DNA from: Lujinxingia vulgaris
Lineage (GTDB): Bacteria; Myxococcota_A; Bradymonadia; Bradymonadales; Bradymonadaceae
DNA length: 64,000 bases
Direction of reading: 5' to 3'
NCBI RefSeq assembly: GCF_007997015.1
Contig: NZ_VOSM01000005.1
Coordinates: 124,001 to 188,000 of the forward strand
Position numbers and translations under genes: made by a program
The notes under the pieces: generated by a model
What the model saw: only the letters and a program-made list of their open reading frames with translations
The model's database searches: none
Told to the model about the DNA's origin: nothing
Shown here: positions 18,013 through 26,301 of the stretch, piece by piece
How positions within the stretch are numbered: position 1 is the stretch's first letter
Layout: each line of letters starts with the position of its first letter

Positions 18013-18771
18013 ATGCCCTACACGCTGATCACGATCCCCTTCAGCCATTTTTGCGAAAAAGCCCGCTGGGCGCTCGACCACCACGGGCTGGGCTTTGAGG
18101 AACGGGCGTATCTGCCCCTTTTGCACCTGGCCGGCGCGATGCCCGCCGGCCAGCGCTCGGTGCCCATCCTCAAGGCTGGCGAGAAGACGGTGGGCGACTC
18201 CACCGACATCCTCCACTTCTGCGATCAGGTCGGCAGCGGCACTCGCCTCTTCCCGGCCACCCCGCTCGATGAGGCGCAGCCCGACGCCATTGAGGCCTGG
18301 GAGGAAGAGTTCGACCGCCGCTTAGGCCCCGCAGTGCGCCTGGCGATCTATGCTGTGCTGCTGGAGCACCCGGGCTACACCCGCGACTTCATGGTGAGCA
18401 GCGGCAAAGGCTGGCAGTCCTCGGTAATGCGTCTTAGCTTCGGCGCAGTTCGCCGAGCCATTTCAAAGAGTTACGGCATCACCCCCGAGCGAACCCAGCG
18501 CGCCCGCGGCCGCATCGACGACCTTTTTGCCCGCGTCGCTCAGACGCTGGCCGATGGCCGGCCCTACCTCGGGGGCGAGTCTTTCAGCGCCGCCGACCTG
18601 ACCTTTGCCAGCCTGGCCGGCCCCCTGGTCGCCCCGCCCGAATACGGTGCCCCGCTCCCCCCGCTGGAGAGCGCCCCCGACGATCTTCGACGTCTCATCG
18701 ACGATTTTCGCAACACCGCCGCCGGCGACTTTGTGATGCGCCTTTACGCCGACCGCCACGCCCTGACGTGA
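18013..18771 (+). CDS. glutathione S-transferase family protein
   Basis: 252 residues. The thioredoxin-like N-terminal domain begins MPYTLITIPFSHFCEKARWALDHHGL, with the SxFCEKxRW pattern at the glutathione-binding turn, and continues to VPILKAGEKTVGDSTDILHF (cis-Pro and the ESxxI-like DSTDI). The C-terminal helical domain ends with ADLTFASLAGPL, the usual GST N-capping motif. Probably cytosolic conjugation or peroxide detoxification. The C-terminal domain is large, as in GST-like proteins with membrane-associated tails. It is convergent with the flavodoxin gene, and a hairpin spans both stop codons. Confidence 0.88.
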   Translation: MPYTLITIPFSHFCEKARWALDHHGLGFEERAYLPLLHLAGAMPAGQRSVPILKAGEKTVGDSTDILHFCDQVGSGTRLFPATPLDEAQPDAIEAWEEEFDRRLGPAVRLAIYAVLLEHPGYTRDFMVSSGKGWQSSVMRLSFGAVRRAISKSYGITPERTQRARGRIDDLFARVAQTLADGRPYLGGESFSAADLTFASLAGPLVAPPEYGAPLPPLESAPDDLRRLIDDFRNTAAGDFVMRLYADRHALT

Positions 18772-18784
18772 AGGTGACGTCAGG
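18762..18784. terminator. hairpin across two convergent stop codons
   Basis: Perfect 8-bp stem CCTGACGT / ACGTCAGG with a 7-base loop. It contains the stop codons of the GST gene (+, 18769-18771) and the flavodoxin gene (-, 18780-18782). There is no T run, so it is not a standard intrinsic terminator. Confidence 0.5.
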
Positions 18785-19331
18785 CGTGAGGGCGCGGCGC
18801 CTCGGCAAAATGCCGCGCCAGCTGCACCCCGAAGCGATGCGCCCGCTCCACCTCCCCCTCGCTCAGCGGCCCCTGTACCTCCTCGACGAAGAAGGTCTCC
18901 GGCGGCTCGATCATCTGAAAGCCCAGGCGCTTGAGTCTGCGGGCGATGGCGTGCGAAGCCTGCCCCAACTTCGAGACCCACCGCGGCTCATTGAGGTTGG
19001 TGCCAAAGGCCGCCGCCGCCCCTCGCCCCATCTCCCCGCGGGCCCGCAGCCGGGTCAACCACTCGCGCACGCCCGTCTCCGAGAGCGGCTCCCACTCCTC
19101 CTCATCGACCTCATTGCCGGCGCGCGAGCGGGACTTCTCGCTGCTCATCCGCGTCATATGCGTGGGACCGCCAACCACCAGAAGATCGATCGAGGTGTCG
19201 ACCCTGGGCGGCGCCGAGCTCACCTCCATCACGTCCACACGCATCTGCGTGGCCAACCCCTGGGCGATAGCGTAGGCCACCTTCTCGTTGTCGCCGTACA
19301 TCGACTCATAAATGATCAGCGCCTGTTTCAT
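18780..19331 (-). CDS. flavodoxin-fold protein
   Basis: 183 residues. It begins MKQALIIYESMYGDNEKVAYAIAQGL, with the YESMYGDNEKVA phosphate-binding loop of flavodoxins, and continues DLLVVGGPTHMTRMS, the second FMN-contact loop. Probably an FMN-binding electron carrier or flavodoxin-like oxidoreductase. An insertion of charged residues (EKSRSRAGNEVDEEEWE) follows the second loop. GGAGGAG precedes the ATG, which follows an in-frame GTG. The partner is unknown. Confidence 0.9.
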   Translation of the reverse strand: MKQALIIYESMYGDNEKVAYAIAQGLATQMRVDVMEVSSAPPRVDTSIDLLVVGGPTHMTRMSSEKSRSRAGNEVDEEEWEPLSETGVREWLTRLRARGEMGRGAAAAFGTNLNEPRWVSKLGQASHAIARRLKRLGFQMIEPPETFFVEEVQGPLSEGEVERAHRFGVQLARHFAEAPRPHA

Positions 19332-19469
19332 CACTTCTCCTCCCGGTCATTCCGGGCTATGGGATCATGAAGTCGCGCCACACCGCACCACCACAGCGCG
19401 ATGCACTCGCCTGCCCGAAAGCTAGACCCCTGAGCCAGATTCCAACCTACTTTCAACGACTTACACATC

Positions 19470-19919
19470 ATGAGACGACGCACCTGCCCCTGCTCCAGCG
19501 GCAAACCCACCGCCATCTGCTGCGGCAAACTTCACCGCGGCCTCCCCGCCAGCTCCCCCGAAGAGCTGATGCGCTCGCGCTTCTCCGCCTTTGCGCTCGG
19601 CCAGGTCGACTACCTGATGGCCACCACCGACCCGCAGGGCCCGCGCGCCAACGCCGACCGCGCCGCCTGGCGCCGCGAACTTCTGAGCTACTGCAAAGCC
19701 ACCGACTTCGTTGAGCTGCGAATCTTGAGCACCGAATGGGAGGTCGGCGAGCCCGAAGGTTATGTGACCTTTAAGGTGACGCTGGTGCAGGATGGTTTGC
19801 CCTTTAGTTTTGTGGAGCGCAGCCATTTTGTGCGCCGCGCCGATCCCGACAAAAAAGGCGCCGAGCGCTGGCTTTATGTCGACGGCGAAGAGCTCGAAGA
19901 CGTGGAAAATCCAGCCTGA
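19470..19919 (+). CDS. YchJ family protein (SEC-C motif, UPF0225)
   Basis: 149 residues. The N-terminal zinc-binding SEC-C-like motif CPCSSGKPTAICC spans residues 6-18. Then comes the YchJ core: PASSPEELMRSRFSAFALGQVDYLMATT and, later, WRRELLSYCKATDFVELRIL, consistent with an NTF2-like fold. The family is widespread, but its function is not established. Length matches the family. No clear ribosome-binding site is visible. The 200 bases after it, up to the catalase gene, hold no gene. Confidence 0.92.
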   Translation: MRRRTCPCSSGKPTAICCGKLHRGLPASSPEELMRSRFSAFALGQVDYLMATTDPQGPRANADRAAWRRELLSYCKATDFVELRILSTEWEVGEPEGYVTFKVTLVQDGLPFSFVERSHFVRRADPDKKGAERWLYVDGEELEDVENPA

Positions 19920-20117
19920 TCCGCCCTTCGAAGATTTTTTCCACCGCTGGTCTTGCCCTCGTCGAGAGGTGGTTAAACTTCCCCCCACGCCTCATTCAGA
20001 TGCGCGCCCGGCGCGCCCCCAGACGCTGTCTCCTCATCGGGGAGAGGCACGTAGTTGGCCGTAGATGTTCTTCGCTACTGACCCCCAACGACGTTCCCCC
20101 CGACCGCAGGAGGCCCC

Positions 20118-22118
20118 ATGGCTGGCTCGTCCCGAGACGACAAGAAATCGCCGCGCAACCCAGGCAGCACTTCCGGCAAAACGTCCGCATCTCAAGCCGG
20201 CTCCCGGGGTGCGGCTGCCTCCAGAGGCGCAAAGCTCGAGCAGGCCGCAAAGGCCAAAGCTCCCGCGTCCTCCCCCGGTGACACCACGTCGGCAAAGGAC
20301 GACGCCTCCAAAGCGGGTCCCTCCTCCAGGGGGGCTAAGGCAGCAAAGACCTCCCGCGCATCGACGTCTTCAAAGACCTCAAAATCCTCAACGTCCTCCG
20401 CCTCAAAGTCGTCGGCTACGTCCAAATCGTCCGGGTCCTCGAAAGCCTCGAAGTCCTCGAAAGCCTCGAAGTCCTCCGCCGTGTCGACCTCCGCGAAAGC
20501 TTCGAAGTCGTCGAAGGCGTCGAAGTCGTCAAAGTCATCGAAACCTTCGAAGTCGACGCGCGCCTCGTCCCGCGCCTCAAAGTCCTCGGGCAAGGGCGCG
20601 CGCAAAGGTCGCTCCAGCAGCAACGGTCGAGGCCCGCTTTTGACCACCGCCGACGGCGCCCCGGTGGGCGATCAGGAGAACGCGCTCAGCGCCGGCCCAC
20701 GCGGCCCGCTCCTGATGCAGGACGTTAACCTCATCGAGCAGATCCAGCGATTCAACCGCGAGCGCATGCCCGAGCGCGTCGTGCACGCCAAAGGTACCGG
20801 CGCCTACGGCACCTTCAAGGTCACCAACGACATCCGCCGCTACACCAAAGCCTCGATCTTCTCGAAGAAGGGCAAAAAGACCGAATGCGTGGTGCGCTTC
20901 TCCACCGTGGCCGGGGAGCGCGGCGCGGCCGACGCCGAGCGCGACCCCCGCGGCTTCGCCATGAAGTTCTATACCGACGAGGGCAACTGGGATCTGGTGT
21001 GCAACAACACCCCGGTCTTCTTCGTGCGCGACCCCTACAAATTCCAGATGTTCATCCACTCCCAGAAGCGCCACCCCGAGACCAACCTGCGCGACGCCAA
21101 CATGCAGTGGGACTTCTGGAGCCTCTGCCCGGAGAGCCTGCACCAGGTCACCTGGCTCTTTGGCGACCGCGGCATCCCGCGGACCTACCGCCACATGAAC
21201 GGCTACAGCAGCCACACCTACTCGATGATCAACGACGAGGGGGAGCGTGTCTGGGTCAAATTTCATTTTAAGACGATGCAGGGCATCGAGTGTTTGACCA
21301 ACGCCGAGGCCGCAGACCTCATCGCCCATGATCGCGAGAGCCATCAGCGCGATATGATCGAGGCCATCAACAAGGGCGACTTCCCCCGCTGGAAGGCCTA
21401 CATCCAGGTCATGACGCAGGATGAGGCCAACGAGTTCCGCTGGAACCCCTTTGATCTCACCAAAGTCTGGCCCCACGGCGACTTCCCGCTGATCGAGGTT
21501 GGGGAGCTGGAGCTCAACCGCAACCCCAAAAACTACCACCACGAGGTGGAGCAATCGGCCTTCAACCCCAGCGCCTTTGTCCCCGGTATCGGCCCGAGCC
21601 CCGACAAGATGCTCCAGGCGCGGCTGCTCTCCTATCAGGACGCGCACCTCTACCGCGTCGGCGTCAACTACCGCGACTTAAGCGTCAACAAGCCCCGCTG
21701 CCCGGTGCATAACTACCTGCGCGACGGCCAGTTCGGCGGCATGCACGATGAGGGCACCGGCTTTCCCAACTACTATCCCAACAGCATCAAGGGCGCTCCG
21801 CGCCCCAACCCCGACTACAACGAGCCCCCCTGGCATCTGGGCGATGTCACCGTCGACCGCTGGGACTCCCGCGTCGATCACGACGACTTTACCCAGGCCG
21901 GCGACCTCTTCCGCCTGATGGATCGCGACGAGAAGGTGCGCCTGGCCGTCAACATCGTCGAGTCCATGGGCGGCTGCCGAAAAGACATCATCAAACGCCA
22001 GCTTGAGCTCTTCGACAAAGCCGACGAGAACTACGGTCGCCTGGTGCGAAAGGCTCTGGAGAGCTACCGCCGCGGCGACATGGACGATCTGCATGAGAGC
22101 GTGCAGCCCCACGCTTGA
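20118..22118 (+). CDS. heme catalase with a ~175-residue Ser/Lys-rich N-terminal tail
   Basis: 666 residues; clade 3 catalases are usually about 480-500. The core starts near residue 174 (LLTTADGAPVGDQENALSAG). It has the catalytic His at about 223 in ERVVHAKGTGAYG, FSTVAGERG, NNTPVFFVRDP with the active-site Asn, and the heme-ligand Tyr at about 506 (LLSYQDAHLYR). It breaks down hydrogen peroxide. The first ~170 residues are SKSSKASKSSK-like repeats resembling bacterial histone H1-like tails. AGGAGG four bases before the ATG confirms that the tail is translated. It stands alone, preceded by a 198-bp gap. Confidence 0.95.
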   Translation: MAGSSRDDKKSPRNPGSTSGKTSASQAGSRGAAASRGAKLEQAAKAKAPASSPGDTTSAKDDASKAGPSSRGAKAAKTSRASTSSKTSKSSTSSASKSSATSKSSGSSKASKSSKASKSSAVSTSAKASKSSKASKSSKSSKPSKSTRASSRASKSSGKGARKGRSSSNGRGPLLTTADGAPVGDQENALSAGPRGPLLMQDVNLIEQIQRFNRERMPERVVHAKGTGAYGTFKVTNDIRRYTKASIFSKKGKKTECVVRFSTVAGERGAADAERDPRGFAMKFYTDEGNWDLVCNNTPVFFVRDPYKFQMFIHSQKRHPETNLRDANMQWDFWSLCPESLHQVTWLFGDRGIPRTYRHMNGYSSHTYSMINDEGERVWVKFHFKTMQGIECLTNAEAADLIAHDRESHQRDMIEAINKGDFPRWKAYIQVMTQDEANEFRWNPFDLTKVWPHGDFPLIEVGELELNRNPKNYHHEVEQSAFNPSAFVPGIGPSPDKMLQARLLSYQDAHLYRVGVNYRDLSVNKPRCPVHNYLRDGQFGGMHDEGTGFPNYYPNSIKGAPRPNPDYNEPPWHLGDVTVDRWDSRVDHDDFTQAGDLFRLMDRDEKVRLAVNIVESMGGCRKDIIKRQLELFDKADENYGRLVRKALESYRRGDMDDLHESVQPHA

Positions 22119-22225
22119 ACCGAATCGCCCTGCCCGGCGCGCGGCTCCTTCAACGAGCTTCTGCGGTCAATACTCCGCGTTCGAGCCGCGCGCCGGGCGT
22201 ATGTGTTAACAAAAACGAAACATAC

Positions 22226-22245
22226 CCATCGAAACGTTTCGATGG
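22226..22245. promoter_or_regulatory. perfect 20-bp palindrome, candidate operator
   Basis: CCATCGAAACGTTTCGATGG is a perfect inverted repeat centred on CG with an AAACGTTT core, the style of LacI-family operators. It lies in the 263-bp gap between the catalase and the intradiol dioxygenase genes, about 136 bases before the latter. There is no T run, so a terminator is unlikely. No regulator gene is adjacent. Confidence 0.55.
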
Positions 22246-22381
22246 AGTTCAGCACCTCAGCGTCCTATCTTCGAAGCGTTGGTTTTACGGTGTCGCCCTC
22301 CTTCCCCGATGACGCGCTTTGCGCGAGTCGGGAGCCCGGCGGCGATCCTTTCCCCCGACGTCCCGATGATGAGGCGCGCCG

Positions 22382-23143
22382 ATGTCTGACGATACACGCA
22401 AGTTCACCGCCCCGGGCCGCCCCGCCCTGGGGCGCCGAGACTTTTTGAAAATTCTCAGCCGGAGCTCGGTGGTGGGGCTCGTGGGCGTGGGCGCGCTGGC
22501 CTGCGGCCAGACCTCCACCAACCGCACCCCCGACGCCGGGCCCGATTCCGGTACGGATACCGGCACGGATACCGGCGCGGACACGGGCCTCGACGCGGCC
22601 TCCGACACCGGGAGCCCCGACGTCGACGCCGGCCAATGCCAGCCCACCGGCTCCGACATCGAGGGGCCCTTCTACGAGCCCGGTGCCCCGCAACGTATCC
22701 AGCTCGCCAGCGCCGAAGAGCCCGGAGAGCGCATCCTCATCGAAGGCACCGTCTTTGAGCCCGACTGCCAGACCCCCATCGAAGGCGCGTTGATCGATGT
22801 GTGGCAGGCCGACGCCGAGGGCAACTACCACTCCGGCGCCAACTACCGCCTTCGCGCCCAGATCGTCACCGACGCGTCTGGCAACTACCGCATTGAGACC
22901 ATCCGCCCGGGCCACTACCTCAACGCCGGCGCCTTTCGCCCCGCCCACATTCACTTCACCATCACGCGCCCCGGCTTTATCCCGCTCACCACCCAGCTCT
23001 ACTTCGCCGACGACCCCTACCTCGCTCCCAACGACTCCTGCGGGGTGTGCGCCTCCGACGATCCCACCCTCATCATGGATCTGAGCGATGGGCCGGAGGG
23101 CTTTGAGAAGCAGGGGCGCTTCGACATCATCATGCGCCGCTGA
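22382..23143 (+). CDS. Tat-exported intradiol ring-cleavage dioxygenase family protein
   Basis: 253 residues. The N-terminus has a twin-arginine motif (GRRDFLKIL, Arg 18-19), a hydrophobic stretch and a Cys at 41 (GALAC) that may be lipidated. An Asp/Thr/Gly linker follows (TDTGTDTGADTG). From about 84 the intradiol dioxygenase fold appears: EGPFYEP, IEGTVFEPDCQTPIEGALIDVWQADAEG. Candidate iron ligands are Tyr149, Tyr179, His189 and His191 (GNYH, GHY, AHIH). Known members cleave catechol-type rings with non-heme Fe(III). Exported relatives are little characterised, so the substrate is unknown. GAGG seven bases before the ATG. Confidence 0.88.
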   Translation: MSDDTRKFTAPGRPALGRRDFLKILSRSSVVGLVGVGALACGQTSTNRTPDAGPDSGTDTGTDTGADTGLDAASDTGSPDVDAGQCQPTGSDIEGPFYEPGAPQRIQLASAEEPGERILIEGTVFEPDCQTPIEGALIDVWQADAEGNYHSGANYRLRAQIVTDASGNYRIETIRPGHYLNAGAFRPAHIHFTITRPGFIPLTTQLYFADDPYLAPNDSCGVCASDDPTLIMDLSDGPEGFEKQGRFDIIMRR

Positions 23144-23250
23144 ATCATCATCGGGATGATCCCGACATCCTGTCCCGTTGACCCGATCGCAAGCCGCGAC
23201 TATCGATGGCCGCGACCGCCATCTGCCTCAACCTCCGCGACGTGATCCCG

Positions 23251-23655
23251 ATGACGCAGCCCCCCGAACAACCCACCCCTTATGAGCTCCTCGGCGGCGC
23301 CGAGGCCGTGCAGACCCTCGTCGATCGTTTCTACGACCTGATGGACACCCTGCCCGAGGCGGCCACCATCCGCGCGATGCATGCCCGCAGCCTGAAGAGT
23401 TCCCGCGAGAAGCTCGTGCTCTTTCTGACCGGCTGGCTCGGTGGCCCGCCCCTCTACATGGAAAAGCACGGCCACCCGCGCCTGCGCATGCGTCACGCCC
23501 CCTTCATCATCGACGAAGACGCCCGCCAGGCCTGGATGCTCTGCATGCGCCAGGCCCTCGACGAGCAGGTCGAAAACGACGAGCTGCGCCGTTTTCTCGA
23601 CCAGGCGCTGGACCGCGTCGCCGCCCACATGCGCAATACATTTCAATCCGAATGA
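23251..23655 (+). CDS. group II truncated haemoglobin (GlbO-like)
   Basis: 134 residues from the preferred ATG. It begins with the family pattern YELLGGAEAVQTLVDRFYDLMDTLPEA. It continues with LFLTGWLGGPPLYMEKHGHPRLRMRHAPFIID, holding the proximal His region (RHAPF) and the conserved Trp-Gly segment, and DARQAWMLCMRQAL. Binds heme and oxygen or NO in the cytoplasm; likely role in NO or oxidative stress. An ATG 45 bases upstream is in frame, but no clear ribosome-binding site separates the two options. Convergent with the SulP gene. Confidence 0.92.
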   Translation: MTQPPEQPTPYELLGGAEAVQTLVDRFYDLMDTLPEAATIRAMHARSLKSSREKLVLFLTGWLGGPPLYMEKHGHPRLRMRHAPFIIDEDARQAWMLCMRQALDEQVENDELRRFLDQALDRVAAHMRNTFQSE

Positions 23656-23740
23656 GGCGTTCGCGACAGGGAATGCTCAGCCTTAACGGCCGCACCACAC
23701 TCGACACAATGCATTGATTTTATTGAACATTTAGCCCGAA

Positions 23741-25420
23741 TCAACCTCTCGCAAGCGCCCGAACCGCCTGCACCACCGAGGTAAAATGCAGCATCGAGGC
23801 CTGCTCTGCCTCGCTGGCGAGCAGGTCCCGCACCTGGCCAATATCCCGGGCGATGGCGAGGTGCTGACCCTGCTTGCGAAACTCCCCGGCCAACTCCACC
23901 AGCATATGCGCCGCGCTCATGTCAATGACCGGCACCGACTCCCCGTCTAAGATCACCGCGCGCACCCCCGGGCGTTTTGCAGCCTTGCGCAGCTCCCCGC
24001 GCACATGGTCGGCGTTCACAAAGTACAGCCCGCTCTCCACCCTCAAAATCACCACCCCCTCCACCCGCTTCGCACGCGGGTGACGCGCCAGATCACCGTA
24101 GGGCGCCTCCTCATCCTCCCCCACGCGCCCCAGCTCCACGATATGCGGCCAGCTCGACCGGTAGAGCATCAGCACCAGCGAGAGCCCCACCCCCACCAGC
24201 AACCCCTCAAGCACACCCACCAGCACGACACCCGCAAAGGTCACCCAGGCCGCCACCGCGTCCGCCCACACCGCAACGCCGGCGACATGATGGCACCGCG
24301 TGGCCTGGTAGAGCGCCCGCAGGCCCTTAAAGTCAATGAGCTCCCAGAGCGCGGCGATCACCACCGCCGCCAGGGTCGCCGAGGGAAGACTTCCAAAAAT
24401 TCCGCCGAGCCACAAAAGCGTGATCGCCACCAGAAGCGCCGCGACCAACCCGCTGCGCTGCGTGCGCGCGCCGGCGTCGCGGTTGACCGCGCTTTTGGAG
24501 AGGCTGCCGTTGACCACCATTCCCCCCACAAGCCCCGCGCTCAGGTTGGCGGCCCCCTGCGCCACAAGCTCGGCGTTGCCCTCCACCTTCGACCCCACCG
24601 CCCTCGCCGCGGCCACCGCCTCGGCAAACCCGACGAGCGCCACGGCCAGCGCCGGTCCGATGAGCTCCTGCCAGCGCAGCGTGCTCAACTCCGGAAATCC
24701 CACCTGCGGCGGCGTCCTTGCCAGCGCGCCGACCATCACCACCCCGACATCGCGCAGCTCCAGCGCCCACGCCAGCCCGATGCTCACAAGCACCGCCACG
24801 ATCGCGCCGGGCACCCGCGGCGCAAAACGGCGAAAACCCAGCATCACAACGAGCGCCCCCACACCGAGCGCCGCGCTGACCCCGTTGAACCAGTCGCCGA
24901 CGTCACCCCACATATGCAGCACATCAAAAAAACCGCCCGAAGCGTGCTCCGCGCCCAGCAGCACCGGCAGCTGCCCCCAGACCACCGCCAGGCTCAACCC
25001 CACCACAAAGCCCTTAAGCACCGGCCTTGAGATCATCGCTACCACAAAGCCCAGGCGCAGCAATCCGGCCAGCAGCGCCGCCGCCCCGCTGGCCACCGCC
25101 AACCCCGCAGTCAGCGCCAGCGCCTCCGTCGTATCCGCCGGCCCCAGCGCCCCGAGCATCGCCGCGCTCAACGCCGCCGTCGCCGCCATCGGCCCCACCA
25201 CCACCTTCGGCGATCGCCCCAGCGCCGCATAGGCCACCAACGCCGCCATCGCCGCATAAAGCCCCACCACCGGCGCCACCCCGGCGATCGTGGCATAGGC
25301 CATCGCCTCGGGCACCATCACCACCCAGAGTGTCAGCCCGACCAGCGCATCTCGCCAGACCACCGACCAGCCCCGATCCCCCTGCCTCAACGTCGGAAAC
25401 AGCCACGCGTGTGATGCCAC
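23741..25420 (-). CDS. SulP/SLC26 family anion transporter with STAS domain
   Basis: 559 residues. The membrane part has 10-12 hydrophobic segments, starting with VVMVPEAMAYATIAGVAPVVGLYAA (the SulP signature with Pro-Glu-Ala) and including SPKVVVGPMAA. The C-terminal STAS domain (about 440-555) has YFVNADHVRGEL and DGESVPVIDMSAAHMLVEL. Members carry sulfate, bicarbonate or other anions across the inner membrane by symport or exchange; the substrate is not predictable here. The start is a GTG with a purine-rich GGGGGAGGG very close upstream, so the exact start is uncertain. Confidence 0.93.
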   Translation of the reverse strand: MASHAWLFPTLRQGDRGWSVVWRDALVGLTLWVVMVPEAMAYATIAGVAPVVGLYAAMAALVAYAALGRSPKVVVGPMAATAALSAAMLGALGPADTTEALALTAGLAVASGAAALLAGLLRLGFVVAMISRPVLKGFVVGLSLAVVWGQLPVLLGAEHASGGFFDVLHMWGDVGDWFNGVSAALGVGALVVMLGFRRFAPRVPGAIVAVLVSIGLAWALELRDVGVVMVGALARTPPQVGFPELSTLRWQELIGPALAVALVGFAEAVAAARAVGSKVEGNAELVAQGAANLSAGLVGGMVVNGSLSKSAVNRDAGARTQRSGLVAALLVAITLLWLGGIFGSLPSATLAAVVIAALWELIDFKGLRALYQATRCHHVAGVAVWADAVAAWVTFAGVVLVGVLEGLLVGVGLSLVLMLYRSSWPHIVELGRVGEDEEAPYGDLARHPRAKRVEGVVILRVESGLYFVNADHVRGELRKAAKRPGVRAVILDGESVPVIDMSAAHMLVELAGEFRKQGQHLAIARDIGQVRDLLASEAEQASMLHFTSVVQAVRALARG

Positions 25421-25564
25421 CCCTCCCCCTTAACACTCGCCAGGGCCCGCGCCGCTCCTCGCCACTGAGCATCCGCGACACACCGGCGTCCGCCCCTTTA
25501 TTTTCAAGCAGATCCGCGCCATAAGAGTCTCAATGCCCCTCCCCTCAGACCCCGGAGCGACCCC

Positions 25565-25984
25565 ATGGGCAAGCGCAGCAAATCCAAAAAAATCGCCCCC
25601 GACGCCGACGCAAAAGGCTTTGGCCATAACCCCTTCGCCGCTCATTTTGGTGCCTCGCCAGAACCCACAAATGACGCGGAAAACACCGCCGAAGCGCCCG
25701 ACGAAAACGCTCCCGACGCCGCCCCCCTCGATCTCAATCGCCAAAAAAACCTGCACCTGCGCGTGGAGCGCAAAGGGCGAGGGGGCAAAACGGTCACCCT
25801 CCTGGGCGGCTTTAAGGCCGGTGCGGGCGTGCCGTCCAAAGATGCGCTCGAAGACCTCGTCGGCCAGCTCAAACGCGTCCTGGGCTGCGGCGCCACCCTC
25901 GAAAACGACACCATCGTGCTCCAGGGCGACCAGCGCGATCGTGCAGCGAGTTGGCTCAGCGCGCAGGGCGCCACACTGCGCTGA
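25565..25984 (+). CDS. SUI1/YciH family translation initiation factor homologue
   Basis: 139 residues. The N-terminal ~55 residues are a Lys- then Ala/Asp/Glu-rich leader (MGKRSKSKKIAP). The SUI1/eIF1 domain spans about 57-139: LHLRVERKGRGGKTVTLLGGF, then ALEDLVGQLKRVLGCGATLENDTIVLQGDQRDRAASWL, with the conserved RKGRGGK basic loop. Bacterial YciH-type proteins bind the small ribosomal subunit, but their exact role is less clear than that of eIF1. Divergent from the SulP gene. A large palindromic element follows about 75 bases after the stop. Confidence 0.92.
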   Translation: MGKRSKSKKIAPDADAKGFGHNPFAAHFGASPEPTNDAENTAEAPDENAPDAAPLDLNRQKNLHLRVERKGRGGKTVTLLGGFKAGAGVPSKDALEDLVGQLKRVLGCGATLENDTIVLQGDQRDRAASWLSAQGATLR

Positions 25985-26058
25985 AGCTGGCCCCCGCTGA
26001 ACCTGCACCTCCTCACAAAAGAGCATTCGGGGAAGAAGCACCCGGCGTTGCGCCTTAC

Positions 26059-26218
26059 TACGCCGTGAGCAGAAGTTGACGTCGATGGCTGCGAGGTTGA
26101 GGGCTTCTCGGGCAAGGCGCAAAACGCAGGCGATGCTTTAGCATCGTCGAGGCTTTGCAACACCGCCCGGGACGCTCTCAACGCAGCAGACACGGCGCCA
26201 ACGATAGCTCACGGCGTA
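26059..26218. mobile_element. 160-bp MITE-like palindromic element
   Basis: Terminal inverted repeats TACGCCGTGAGC (26059-26070) and GCTCACGGCGTA (26207-26218) are exactly centred on the small hairpin CGATGC-TTTA-GCATCG (26131-26146). The arms between them also pair imperfectly, so the whole unit could fold into one long hairpin. It has no coding frame. A related copy with a truncated right arm lies at 63415-63540. Size, palindromy and multiple copies fit a non-autonomous transposable element. No target-site duplication is clear. Confidence 0.72.
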
Positions 26219-26236
26219 ATAGTCTTTACGACAAAC

Positions 26237-26269
26237 TTCGCCTGCCCCCCATTCGTGGGGGGTGGCGAA
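26237..26269 (+). promoter_or_regulatory. GC-rich hairpin in the leader of the LLM oxidoreductase gene
   Basis: TTCGCC-TG-CCCCCC / ATTCGT / GGGGGG-T-GGCGAA forms a two-part stem, with six C:G pairs above an outer six-base stem. It lies 33 bases before the ATG. No T run follows. It could act as an attenuator-like leader structure or be remnant element sequence. Confidence 0.45.
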
Positions 26270-26301
26270 CACGCGCTGATGCCTACTGCAAGGATGCCCT
26301 C

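Noticed and set aside
24005-25030. Plus-strand frame opposite the SulP transporter
   Set aside because: Shadow of a clear transporter gene; the peptide is Arg/His-rich with no recognised features.
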